Below, one piece after another: positions 14,666 through 22,934 of a DNA stretch of 27,692 nucleotides (positions are counted from its first letter, which is position 1; the number at the start of each line of letters is the position of its first letter). The stretch covers positions 1-27,692 of the forward strand of contig CANRNA010000003.1 of assembly GCA_947631805.1 (NCBI GenBank). The letters are read 5' to 3'. The notes beneath the pieces are model-generated. The model saw only the letters and a program-made list of their open reading frames with translations, did not search any database and was not told the origin of the DNA. The position numbers and the translations under genes were made by a program. The DNA comes from an uncultured Oscillospiraceae bacterium (GTDB lineage Bacteria > Bacillota > Clostridia > Oscillospirales > Oscillospiraceae).

Positions 14666-15640
14666 ATGAACAAACGCCGCATCTGCCTGTGCCTGGTCCT
14701 GATCATGGCCCTGAGCCTTATGACCGGCACCACCGCCCTCGCCGCTGGCGAGACCTGGACCGTCACCTGCCCCTGGGCTCCCGACGGCGTGGCCTCCCTG
14801 GTGAGCCAGAAGGCCGCCTCCCTGAGCACCGAGTATTCCGAGGACATCACCCTGGTGGCCGAGGCCATCAAGGGGGACGCCGCCACCGTGAACACCTGGG
14901 TCCTGGACAACCAGGCGGGTGACCCCAGCCTGGTCTTCGTGGGCGAGGGCCTGCTGTCCATCACCGCCACCATGGACCCGGCCAAGCTCCAGTTCGGCTA
15001 TGAGGACTTCGTATTCGTGGAGAACCTGTATTCCTCCGTGTTCGTGCTGTCCGCTGACGCCTCCCTGGAGATCAACACCATCGACGACCTGAAGGCTTAT
15101 GTGGCCGGGGCCGACGAGATCACCGTCGCCACCAACGGCGCCACCGGCTCCGAGGCATTCCTGGCCGCGGCGCTGTTCGGCTCCATGGACGCCGGTGACG
15201 CCCTGAAGCTGGTGCCCTATCAGTCCGCCGCCGAGGCCGCTCAGGCCGTCACCCGCGGCGAGACCGACTTCGCCGTCAGCCACCAGTCCCAGATACTGGA
15301 GGCCTACAACCAGGGCGGCGTGACCGTGGTCTGCGCCTTCGACGAGGGCCCCATCGCCAACGGCCCCTTCGCCGGGGTGGAAGGCGTGGGTGAGTACGGC
15401 TATCCGTACTTCCGCAACCGCTGCTTCATCATGGCCCCCGCCGGGACCGACGAGGAGAAGGTCGCTGAGCTGAAGGCCCTGTACGACGAGATACTGGCCG
15501 ACGAGGAGGTCGTCAGCTGGCTGCACGACACCATGCTTCTGGAGGTGGACACCATGGAGGTGGAGGCCGTTGAGGAGCATGTGGCCAACGTGAAGGCCAT
15601 CGTGGAGGAGTATCTGGACATCGTCCAGCCTGAGGGCTGA
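14666..15640 (+). CDS. tctC: Tripartite tricarboxylate transporter substrate-binding protein
   Basis: Extracytoplasmic solute-binding protein of the TctC/Bug family, which delivers organic acids to the TctA-TctB membrane complex. The 324-residue protein has a Sec signal peptide (positive start MNKRR, hydrophobic core at about 7-20, probable cleavage after ALA-A near residue 27). The mature part is acidic, with Bug-like segments such as EITVATNGATGSEAFLAAALFG. The signal lacks a lipobox cysteine after the core, so it does not look like the usual Gram-positive lipoprotein. It begins the operon and is followed by a terminator-like hairpin before tctB. The substrate cannot be read from sequence. 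Confidence 0.85.
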   Translation: MNKRRICLCLVLIMALSLMTGTTALAAGETWTVTCPWAPDGVASLVSQKAASLSTEYSEDITLVAEAIKGDAATVNTWVLDNQAGDPSLVFVGEGLLSITATMDPAKLQFGYEDFVFVENLYSSVFVLSADASLEINTIDDLKAYVAGADEITVATNGATGSEAFLAAALFGSMDAGDALKLVPYQSAAEAAQAVTRGETDFAVSHQSQILEAYNQGGVTVVCAFDEGPIANGPFAGVEGVGEYGYPYFRNRCFIMAPAGTDEEKVAELKALYDEILADEEVVSWLHDTMLLEVDTMEVEAVEEHVANVKAIVEEYLDIVQPEG

Positions 15641-15653
15641 GCCAACGGTAACA

Positions 15654-15691
15654 GGGGGATGGGCGTAACCGCGCCCATTCCCCTTTCTTTT
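15654..15691 (+). terminator. Attenuating terminator between tctC and tctB
   Basis: A 12-base stem (15654-15665 with 15672-15683, one G-T pair) is followed by TTTCTTTT. It sits 14 bases after tctC and 20 before tctB. Partial termination here would yield more binding protein than membrane subunits, as in many binding-protein-dependent transport operons. Confidence 0.75.
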
Positions 15692-15711
15692 GCCTTGAAG
15701 GGAGGTAAAAC

Positions 15712-16206
15712 GTGAAGGACAAAATGGATAAGCTCGGCGCCAGGCTCCGGGAAAAGGAGATACGCATCCCGGTGGACCTGACCGCGGGCATCGTCTTTTT
15801 CTTGGTGGCGGGCGTGATACTGCTGCTCATGCCCAGCCAGGTGGCCGTCTCGGAGCGGGACGTGGTCAACGGCCGGGCGTTCCCCACCATGCTCATGGCG
15901 CTGATGATGATATGCTGCGCCCTGCTGGTGGGAAAGGAGCTCTATAAGATAGCGAAAAAGAAGCCCCTGGAATACAAGACCGTGAATCTGCTGGTGGAGG
16001 TCAAGGCCCTCATCATCCTGGCTATCCTGGTCATCACCTACGTGCTCGCCAGGACCACGGGACTGTTCGTGGTGGGGGCGGTGTTCTGCGCGCTGGCCTT
16101 TTTGCTGTATTTCCGGTGCACAAAGCCGCTGTATTACGTCATCACCGTAGGTTTGGCCGTGGGGATATGGGCTGTGTTCCGGTTCCTGCTGCACGTGCGC
16201 TTTTAA
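15712..16206 (+). CDS. tctB: Tripartite tricarboxylate transporter small membrane subunit
   Basis: Small membrane subunit of the TTT transporter. The 164-residue product has about four hydrophobic helices (near residues 22-42, 60-78, 97-117 and 120-160 as two close segments), the usual TctB arrangement. The start is GTG 15712 with GGAGGT six bases upstream; a later ATG at 15724 is less well placed. It lies between tctC and tctA, with tctA starting 15 bases later. TctB proteins diverge widely, so the assignment leans on topology and position. Confidence 0.85.
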   Translation: MKDKMDKLGARLREKEIRIPVDLTAGIVFFLVAGVILLLMPSQVAVSERDVVNGRAFPTMLMALMMICCALLVGKELYKIAKKKPLEYKTVNLLVEVKALIILAILVITYVLARTTGLFVVGAVFCALAFLLYFRCTKPLYYVITVGLAVGIWAVFRFLLHVRF

Positions 16207-16221
16207 GAGGGAGGGAGAGGA

Positions 16222-17721
16222 ATGCTGCAACATATCGTCCCGGCAAGCGGCTTGCTGTTCACCTTGCAGAATATCCTGTGGATCAACATAGGCGTGTTCA
16301 TAGGCGCCGTGTTCGCCGCCATACCGGGCCTGACGGTCATACTTTGCGTCATACTGTTTCTGCCGGTCACCTACTCCATGTCCGCTATACCGGGCATGAT
16401 GTTCCTGCTGGGCATCTACTGCGCCGGAGGCTACGGGGGCAGCGTGTCGGCCATACTTATCAACACCCCCGGCACGCCCCACGCCGCCGCCACCATGCTG
16501 GACGGCCACCCCATGTCGAAGGCCGGACGGACCAAGGCGGCGCTGAAGATAGCCCTATACGCATCCACCTTCGGCGGGGTGTTCTCCGCGCTGGCCCTGC
16601 TGTTTCTGGGGCCCCAGGTGGCAAAGCTGGCGGCCCAGCTGGGCACGCCGGAGTACTTCATGGTGTGCGTGTTCGGCCTGACCATCATCGCCGGCGTGTC
16701 CGGCAAGAGCATGATCCGGGGCATCATCGCCGCCTGTCTGGGGCTTTTCATCTCCTGCATAGGCGCGGACCCCATGACCAGTTATGACCGGTTCACCTTC
16801 GGCATCAACCGGCTGTATCTGGGGCTGGACGTGGCCGTGTGCCTCATCGGCCTGTTCGCCTTGGTGGAGATCGTCTCCCGGGCGGAAAGCAAGCCGGGGG
16901 AGCTGCACATGGACACCCGGAAGATGCGGGACAACGGCACCATCACCAGGGAAGAGTACAAGCGCATGGCAAGGCCCACGCTTTTGGGCTCTCTCATCGG
17001 CGTGATGGTGGGCATCATCCCCGGCACCGGCGCGTCGGAGGCCTCCTGGTTCAGCTACAGCCAGGCCAAGAACATGTCCAAGCACAAGGAGGAGTTCGGC
17101 CACGGCTCCGTGGAGGGCATCGCCGCGGCCGAGTCGGCCAACAACGCCGTCACCGGCGCCACCCTCATACCCCTGCTGACCCTGGGCATCCCGGGAGACG
17201 GCACAGTGGCCATCATGCTCTCGGCGCTGATGATAAACGGCCTGAACCCGGGGCTGACCCTGTTCACCACCCAGGGGGATATCATGTACGCCATCATGCT
17301 GGGGCTGGTGCTGGTGAACATCTTCATGCTCATCCAGGGCAAGCTGCTCACGCCCCTGTTCGCCAAGGTGGTGTCCATCCCCCAGGAGATACTCACCCCC
17401 ATCATCGTCATATTCTGCTTCGCCGGGGCCTACTCGGTGAACAAGAACTTCTTCGACGTGGGCGTGGCGCTGGTGTTCTGCGTGCTGGCGTGGGTGCTGC
17501 GCAAGCTGGATATGCCCCCGGTGCCCATTTTGCTGGGCCTGGTGCTGGGCCGCACCACAGAGACCAACTTCCGCCGGGCCCTGCTTATCTCCAACGGCAA
17601 CCCGAAGATATTCTTCAGCAGCATCTACTGCTGGGTATTCGTGGGGCTGATCGTGCTGGCGGTGGGCGCCATCATCCGGGGCAAGCTCAACGAAAAAAAG
17701 AGACCGGCACAGGAGGAATGA
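16222..17721 (+). CDS. tctA: Tripartite tricarboxylate transporter large membrane subunit
   Basis: Large membrane subunit of the TTT transporter, an ion-driven secondary importer of carboxylates. The 499 residues match the family length, with about 11-12 hydrophobic segments. The family signatures are clear: the N-terminal FAAIPGLTVILCVILFLPVTY and INTPGTPHAAATMLDGHPM regions, and in the second half IIPGTGASEASWFSY followed by AESANNAVTGA and LTLGIPGDGT. Ribosome binding site GGAGGG-like at about 16209-16218. Its stop lies one base before the ATG of the sulfatase gene, tying transporter and enzyme in one message. Confidence 0.95.
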   Translation: MLQHIVPASGLLFTLQNILWINIGVFIGAVFAAIPGLTVILCVILFLPVTYSMSAIPGMMFLLGIYCAGGYGGSVSAILINTPGTPHAAATMLDGHPMSKAGRTKAALKIALYASTFGGVFSALALLFLGPQVAKLAAQLGTPEYFMVCVFGLTIIAGVSGKSMIRGIIAACLGLFISCIGADPMTSYDRFTFGINRLYLGLDVAVCLIGLFALVEIVSRAESKPGELHMDTRKMRDNGTITREEYKRMARPTLLGSLIGVMVGIIPGTGASEASWFSYSQAKNMSKHKEEFGHGSVEGIAAAESANNAVTGATLIPLLTLGIPGDGTVAIMLSALMINGLNPGLTLFTTQGDIMYAIMLGLVLVNIFMLIQGKLLTPLFAKVVSIPQEILTPIIVIFCFAGAYSVNKNFFDVGVALVFCVLAWVLRKLDMPPVPILLGLVLGRTTETNFRRALLISNGNPKIFFSSIYCWVFVGLIVLAVGAIIRGKLNEKKRPAQEE

Positions 17722-17722
17722 C

Positions 17723-19075
17723 ATGCCGTATAATATCGTCTTTTACTTCACCGACCAGCAGCGCTGGGACACCTGCGGCTGCTTCGGCCAGCCCCTGAAC
17801 ATCACCCCCAACCTGGATAAGCTGGCGGAGGAGGGGGTGCGCTTTCCCAACGCCTTTTCCCCCCAGCCGGTGTGCGGCCCCTGCCGGGCGCTGTTCCAGA
17901 CAGGCCGCTATGCCACAGAGACGGGGTGCTTCCGCAACAACATCATGCTGCCCCCCGGCGTGAAGACCCTGGGCAGCTACATGGAGGAGGCGGGCTATGA
18001 GACCGCCTACATAGGCAAGTGGCACCTGGCCAGCACCGGGGAGCTGGAAAAGCCCCCGGTCATCGACCACACTGTGACCGCCATCCCCCGGGAGCTGCGG
18101 GGCGGCTATACCGGCTACTGGCGGGCGGCGGACGTGCTGGAGTTCACCTCCCACGGCTACGACGGGTATGTGTTCGACGAAAACGACCGGCGCATCGACT
18201 TCAAGGGCTACCGGGCCGACTGCATCAACGACATGGCCCTGGCGTTTTTTGACACCTACGACCGGAAGAAGCCCTTCTTCATGACCATCTCCCAGATAGA
18301 GCCCCACCACCAGAACGACCACCGCCACTATGAGGGCCCCCACGGGTCCAAGGAGCGGTTCGCCGACTTCGTCCTGCCCCCGGACCTGGAGGCCTTAGGG
18401 GGCAACGCGGCGGAGGAGTATCCGGATTATCTGGGCCAGTGCGCCGCCCTGGACGAAAACCTCGGGCGGCTGGTGGACCGGCTGAAAAAGGAGGGGCTGT
18501 ACGACGACACGGTCATCATCTTCGCCTCCGACCACGGCAGCCACTTCATGACCCGGAACCGGGACGAGCACCTGAACGGCTACGACGACTACAAGCGCTC
18601 CTGTCACGACGGGTGTCTGCACGTGCCCCTGGTCATCGCGGGCGGGCCCTATAAGGGCGGCAGGGCAGTGGAGGAGCTCGTGAGCACCGAGAGCCTGCCC
18701 AAGACCATCCTGGCCATCGCCGGGGTGGATGTGGGCGACGCCATGATCGGCGAGGACCTGCTGGGTGTGGTGGAGCACCGGGACCCCCGGAGGCCCAACG
18801 AGGTGTTCGCCCAGATATCCGAGAGCCGGGTGGGCCGGTGCATCCGCACGCCCAAGTGGCTGTACGCCGTCTACGCCCCCGGCCTGAACGGCGGGGAGGA
18901 GGCGTCGTCGAAGGAGTACGCCGACGACTTCCTGTACGACATGGAGGCCGACCCCTGGCAGCTTGCAAACGTGGTCACTGACCCGGCCTATAACGCCGTG
19001 AAGGGGGAGCTTCGGACAAGGCTGCTGGACTGGATAGAGCGGGCCGAGGGCTTCCGCCCGGTCATCACCGACTGA
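17723..19075 (+). CDS. Sulfatase-family hydrolase, cytoplasmic
   Basis: Alkaline-phosphatase-fold hydrolase of the type I sulfatase family, 450 residues. The signature C51-G-P-C-R55 fits C-x-P-x-R, in which the cysteine is converted to formylglycine as catalytic residue. Other active-site elements are D11 in FTDQQRWD, K99 and H101 in GKWH, and D270-H271 in SDHGSH. No signal peptide is present, so it should act in the cytoplasm on an imported substrate. AGGAGGA precedes the ATG, one base after the tctA stop. An anaerobic organism would need a radical-SAM maturase (anSME), which is not in the window. The phosphonate monoester hydrolase branch shares these motifs, so a sulfate ester is likely but not certain. 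Confidence 0.88.
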   Translation: MPYNIVFYFTDQQRWDTCGCFGQPLNITPNLDKLAEEGVRFPNAFSPQPVCGPCRALFQTGRYATETGCFRNNIMLPPGVKTLGSYMEEAGYETAYIGKWHLASTGELEKPPVIDHTVTAIPRELRGGYTGYWRAADVLEFTSHGYDGYVFDENDRRIDFKGYRADCINDMALAFFDTYDRKKPFFMTISQIEPHHQNDHRHYEGPHGSKERFADFVLPPDLEALGGNAAEEYPDYLGQCAALDENLGRLVDRLKKEGLYDDTVIIFASDHGSHFMTRNRDEHLNGYDDYKRSCHDGCLHVPLVIAGGPYKGGRAVEELVSTESLPKTILAIAGVDVGDAMIGEDLLGVVEHRDPRRPNEVFAQISESRVGRCIRTPKWLYAVYAPGLNGGEEASSKEYADDFLYDMEADPWQLANVVTDPAYNAVKGELRTRLLDWIERAEGFRPVITD

Positions 19076-19090
19076 GGGCGGTGGAGAGAA

Positions 19091-20191
19091 GTGGTCTCCG
19101 ACACGAAGACCGGCCAGGTCTACCGCTGGATTCTGGCTTACATCGACGAGAACAAGTTCTCCGGCAACCAGAAGCTGCCCTCGGAAAACGCCCTCAGCCG
19201 CCGCCTGAGCGTCAGCCGGGAGACGGTGCGGGCCGCCTTTGACCGGCTGGTCCGGGACGGGGTGGTATACAAGGTGCGGGGCAGCGGCACCTATTTCAAC
19301 AAGGACCTGGCCCTGAGCCGGGAGCTGAACACCGGGGACGCCCCCCGGCGCATCGGCCTCATCCTCCAGGGCCAGGATGTGAGCGCCAACTCCCGGCTCA
19401 TCGAGGGCGTGAAGAGCGTCCTGCCCGCGGGGCTGGTGGATCTGAGCGTGTTTCTCACGGACAACAAATTCGCCAACGAGCGCCGGTGCCTGCAAACGGT
19501 CATGCTCCAGAATTTCAGCGGCTTTATCGTGGACGGGGTGAAGGCCAGCCTGCTCAACCCCAATCTGGACTGCTACCAGGAGCTGTACCGCCGCCGCATC
19601 CCGGTGGTGTTTTACAACAACTACTATAAGAACCTGCGCTATCCTCGGGTCATCGTCAACGACAGGGAATGCGCCGACGAGCTGATGGAGCTGCTCATCC
19701 GGGCGGGACACCGGCACATCGCCGGGATATTCGTCTATGACAATTACCAGAGCATCGAGAAGTTCCAGGGCATGGCCGCCGCCCTGCAAAAGCACGGGGT
19801 GGAGTTCCAGGATGATTACATCAAGTGGTGCATCTCCAACGAGGCCCACGACGAGAGCTTCGTCCGGTCCATCTGCCGGTTTTTGAAGGGGCTGCCCCGG
19901 TGCACGGCGGTGGTGTGCTGCAACGCCATCATCTACCGGCTGGTGCGCCAGGCCCTGGACCGGATGGGCCGCCAGGTGCCGGAGGACTGCTCCCTGGTGT
20001 GCTTCGACTACTCTGGTGACGACTGGGAAGAGGAGGGGGTCACCTGCTCCGTCCACCAGGGCTACGAGATGGGCCGCCAGGTGGCCAGCCGTCTGCTGCT
20101 GATGATAGACAGGCGGGACTGCGAGGACAAGGACTATTCCTGCGTGATGAAGCCAAAGATATACGCGGGCCGGACGGTGAAGACACTGTAA
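19091..20191 (+). CDS. GntR-type regulator with LacI-like sensor domain (AraR-like)
   Basis: Transcription factor of 366 residues. The N-terminal winged helix of GntR type spans about residues 1-72 (LPSENALSRRLSVSRETVRAAFDRL, then GSGTYF). It is joined to a periplasmic-binding-protein-like domain of LacI/GalR type (about 85-366: IGLILQGQDVSANSRLIEGV, then DELMELLIRAGHRHIAGIF). This arrangement is that of AraR, where the ligand is usually a sugar. The only usable start is GTG 19091, only two bases after GGAGAG, so expression may depend on coupling to the sulfatase gene 15 bases upstream. It is the last gene of the tct operon and probably controls it. Confidence 0.88.
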   Translation: MVSDTKTGQVYRWILAYIDENKFSGNQKLPSENALSRRLSVSRETVRAAFDRLVRDGVVYKVRGSGTYFNKDLALSRELNTGDAPRRIGLILQGQDVSANSRLIEGVKSVLPAGLVDLSVFLTDNKFANERRCLQTVMLQNFSGFIVDGVKASLLNPNLDCYQELYRRRIPVVFYNNYYKNLRYPRVIVNDRECADELMELLIRAGHRHIAGIFVYDNYQSIEKFQGMAAALQKHGVEFQDDYIKWCISNEAHDESFVRSICRFLKGLPRCTAVVCCNAIIYRLVRQALDRMGRQVPEDCSLVCFDYSGDDWEEEGVTCSVHQGYEMGRQVASRLLLMIDRRDCEDKDYSCVMKPKIYAGRTVKTL

Positions 20192-20199
20192 GCGGCAAT

Positions 20200-20223
20200 A
20201 GGGCCGGGCGAACGCCCGGCCTT
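20200..20223 (+). terminator. Terminator of the tct operon
   Basis: GGCCGGGC (20202-20209) pairs with GCCCGGCC (20214-20221), extended by two weaker pairs, with a four-base loop. The following sequence is only moderately T-rich. It begins 9 bases after the regulator gene's stop. Confidence 0.65.
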
Positions 20224-20278
20224 GCCCTTATATCCGGTAAAAAGCGGGAACTTTTTTAACAAACGCCCGTCATAACGG

Positions 20279-20307
20279 TTGCGGCAAAGCGAATTCCGTG
20301 GTATTCT
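20279..20307 (+). promoter_or_regulatory. Weak promoter candidate for secreted-protein genes
   Basis: TTGCGG (20279-20284) and TATTCT (20302-20307) are 17 bases apart. A TATAAG at 20312-20317 is a better -10 box but has no good -35 partner. Some promoter is expected here between the tct terminator and the next gene. Confidence 0.35.
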
Positions 20308-20342
20308 TTCATATAAGACAAGGAAACAGGAGGGAGACCGAA

Positions 20343-22061
20343 ATGAAAGCGCGTAAAAGACTGACGGCCCTGGCGCTGGCGGCGCTGATGCTCGCCGCCA
20401 TGGCTCTGAGCGCGGGCGCGGCGGACGTGGGGGGCAGCAATATCTTCCTGCCGGAGGGGATAGAGCTGACGGCTCCGTCCCAGACGGCGGAGGGCTATGT
20501 GCTCTATGAGAACGGCGACGTGCTGTTTTCCCTGGAGGTGCCGGAGGAGTTTGAGATATCGGAGCCCTTTGTGAACGGGGTGCTCGTCTCCTCCGGGGAG
20601 GACTTCCGGCTCTCGGCGGAGTACGTCTTCGCCACCGCCGACAACGCCCATTTTCTCTATGACGCCCAGGACTTCGCCGATCTGATAGAGGCGGACAAAA
20701 AGCAGCTGACCGACTGGGTGGGCAGCGAGGAGCTGGAGGTGCTGGGGACCGGTTGGGGCGAGGTAAGCGGAAAGCGGTGCTTTGTGTGCGCCTTTTCCAT
20801 GGACGGCGGCGATACCTCCGGGTGCCTGTACATCTTCGACGGCCTGGGGGACTTCGGCTGCTACTGCGTGACGGCCGCTCTGAATGAGAGGTCGGAGCAG
20901 GCGGAGCTCTACGGCCAGGCGCTGCAGCATCTGGTGGAGACCTTCACCGTCACCGGCCCCTATCAGATGGAGGGCTATACCCTGTACCAGCGGGAGGAGG
21001 ACGACGCCCCGGTGACATTTTTTGTCAAGACCCCGGTGAACGTGGATGAGGACGGCGCCGACATCTACCCGGTGGACGGGGTATACAGCGACGCGAACAT
21101 ACACATCTACCAGACGCCCTGGGACGCCGAGGATGGGATGGAGACGGCGCTCACCGGCGTTGTCAGCCTGTACATAGAGGACTACGGCGGACACTACACC
21201 GCCCAGCCCTCCTACTTTGACCTGGGCCGCTACAGCTACGGCATGTCAGAGGTGGAATATGAGGACGACGGTCAGACCTATACCGTCCGGGCGGCCGTGT
21301 TCCTGTCCGACGGCTACTACTGGAAGGTGAGCGCGAAGTACACGGCGGAGTACGCCGACGCGGTGAACGACGCTCTCAGCGACGTGCTGTTCTCCCTGCG
21401 GGTGGGCGGCGCCGAGCCTGACACGGCCGACAGCCCGGAGACGGAAGCGCCCGCCCAGGTCCAGACGACGGGCGCGCTCCCGCCCTGGGACGAGATACTG
21501 GCCATTTTGAGCGACACCATGGACCGGAGCGACTTCTATATGGACCTGGATCAGGAGCCCCTTGTCTGCCAGTCCGACCAGAACGGCGACGGGGTCTGGG
21601 AGCTCTTCACGGTCTTCCCCTGCAAAAACGGCAATGACATCTATGTGGTGGAAAATGTCTGGCTCATAGACGGAAACGGCTCGAAGTGCGTCAGCACCGG
21701 CGTGCTGTTCCACGAGGTGGGCGGCAACAGCGGCAGCCTCTCCATGGCCAGAAAGGACGGGACCCTGTACGCGGTGATCCGGACCAACCAGCCGGACGGC
21801 GACCGTTTCCATGACTTTGTCGATATCTGCTCCCTCAAAGAGGGCGAGGCCGCCCTAGGGGACGAGTACATCGCCATGAGCCGCGACGGCGTCTATGGGG
21901 ACGAGGATAACGGCCAGTACGTGATCGACGGCAGCCAGGTGAGCCGCGCCGACTATGAGGATTTGCTGAACAGCTTTGACGTCATTTACACCCTGGACAT
22001 CATGGCTGGCGGCGATGAAAATTACAGCGATGTGGTCCCCTTCTCCGTGCTGTATATGTGA
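20343..22061 (+). CDS. Secreted protein of unknown function, two repeated domains
   Basis: Protein of 572 residues starting at ATG 20343 after AGGAGGG; the frame is open further upstream but that part is not a signal peptide. A clear Sec signal (MKARKR, then an Ala/Leu core, cleavage near ALSAGA-AD, about residue 26) is followed by an acidic mature part. Two related domains appear, about 45-205 and 210-365: each begins EGYxLY and contains a similar beta-strand pattern, ending in a helix and LVETFTV or LFSLRV. After a Pro/Thr/Ala-rich linker (about 367-385), a C-terminal domain has DQNGDGVWEL, resembling a calcium-binding EF-hand or dockerin loop. No family is recognised. Confidence 0.85.
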   Translation: MKARKRLTALALAALMLAAMALSAGAADVGGSNIFLPEGIELTAPSQTAEGYVLYENGDVLFSLEVPEEFEISEPFVNGVLVSSGEDFRLSAEYVFATADNAHFLYDAQDFADLIEADKKQLTDWVGSEELEVLGTGWGEVSGKRCFVCAFSMDGGDTSGCLYIFDGLGDFGCYCVTAALNERSEQAELYGQALQHLVETFTVTGPYQMEGYTLYQREEDDAPVTFFVKTPVNVDEDGADIYPVDGVYSDANIHIYQTPWDAEDGMETALTGVVSLYIEDYGGHYTAQPSYFDLGRYSYGMSEVEYEDDGQTYTVRAAVFLSDGYYWKVSAKYTAEYADAVNDALSDVLFSLRVGGAEPDTADSPETEAPAQVQTTGALPPWDEILAILSDTMDRSDFYMDLDQEPLVCQSDQNGDGVWELFTVFPCKNGNDIYVVENVWLIDGNGSKCVSTGVLFHEVGGNSGSLSMARKDGTLYAVIRTNQPDGDRFHDFVDICSLKEGEAALGDEYIAMSRDGVYGDEDNGQYVIDGSQVSRADYEDLLNSFDVIYTLDIMAGGDENYSDVVPFSVLYM

Positions 22062-22075
22062 CGGGGGGGAGCGAT

Positions 22076-22855
22076 ATGAAAATGCGCGAAAGACTGACGG
22101 CCCTGGCGCTGGCGGGGCTGCTGCTGGCCGCCATGGTGATGACTGTCGGCGCGGCCGCCCCCGGCATCGTCCTCCCGCCTCCGGCCCAGACCCCGTGGCC
22201 GGAGGAGAACGCCGTCACCCTGGACGGGGAGGCGGCGGAGATGGCGGAGTATGTGTACTCCTACGCCCCGGAGTACGGGCACGTGTTCGGCGTCGGCTTT
22301 TCCGCCGGAGGCGAGGCCTGGACCATCCTGGCCGCGCTGCCGGAGGAGTTGTGCGTCAGCGGGGCGGTATATTCCGGGGACGATATTGCGGACAGCGGCG
22401 TCGTGTTTGAGGCGACGGTGGTCGATATGGAGAGCTTTGCGATACAGTCCTATAATTCGCTGACTGACCCCGAGGCCTTTGAGGACCTCTCCGTGAGCTT
22501 CGGGAGCGTCACGCTCTATGAGACGGCCCGGTTCTGCCTCGCGGGGACAGTCCCAGCCAACGGACGGGACGCCGGGATATGGGTCCTGGGCGAAGCCGCG
22601 TACACGGAGAGCGCCGCCAGCACGGCCGCCGGGACGGCGAACGTGTGCGGCGCCTGCGGCGGGAGCGGGAAGTGCGCCATCTGCCACGGGAGCGGGGTAT
22701 GCCAGGTGTGCTTTGGCAGAGGCGGGATGTCCGTTGCCACCTACGGCATGGGCGGCGACGACTGGGTCGAGTGCATGGGCTGCCATGGGGACCGCCAGTG
22801 CAAATACTGCAACAGGGGCCTGTGCTCCGCCTGCGGCGGCTCCGGCACGGCATAG
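22076..22855 (+). CDS. Secreted protein with DnaJ-like cysteine motifs
   Basis: Protein of 259 residues starting at ATG 22076, 15 bases after the preceding gene. Its signal peptide (MKMRERLTALALAGLLLAAM) closely copies that of the preceding gene. The middle, about 30-185, has no recognisable family. From C191 to the end there are repeated CxxC units followed by glycine-rich turns (CGACGGSG, CAICHGSG, CQVCFGRG, CMGCHGD, CSACGGSG), like the zinc-binding CxxCxGxG motifs of DnaJ. In DnaJ these bind two zinc ions in the cytoplasm; here the protein is predicted to be exported, which is unusual. Function unknown. Confidence 0.85.
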   Translation: MKMRERLTALALAGLLLAAMVMTVGAAAPGIVLPPPAQTPWPEENAVTLDGEAAEMAEYVYSYAPEYGHVFGVGFSAGGEAWTILAALPEELCVSGAVYSGDDIADSGVVFEATVVDMESFAIQSYNSLTDPEAFEDLSVSFGSVTLYETARFCLAGTVPANGRDAGIWVLGEAAYTESAASTAAGTANVCGACGGSGKCAICHGSGVCQVCFGRGGMSVATYGMGGDDWVECMGCHGDRQCKYCNRGLCSACGGSGTA

Positions 22856-22878
22856 CAAAAGCTCATTGATAGAATAAG

Positions 22879-22906
22879 GGCCTGACCGCTTGTGGGCGGT
22901 CAGGCC
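22879..22906. terminator. Bidirectional terminator between converging genes
   Basis: A perfect 11-base stem GGCCTGACCGC (22879-22889) and its complement (22896-22906) with a six-base loop. T-rich or AT-rich sequence follows on both sides (ATTCCATTTATTAT on plus, TTATTCTATC on minus), serving the secreted-protein genes and galT. Confidence 0.8.
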
Positions 22907-22934
22907 ATTCCATTTATTATAATTAATTTTGCGC

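Noticed and set aside
16555..17724. Long minus-strand frame opposite tctA
   Set aside because: Antisense to the certain tctA gene, His/Gln-rich and without motifs.
22445..22465. TATAAT inside the DnaJ-like secreted-protein gene
   Set aside because: The nearest -35-like box, TTGCGA, is only 8 bases away, so spacing does not allow a promoter.
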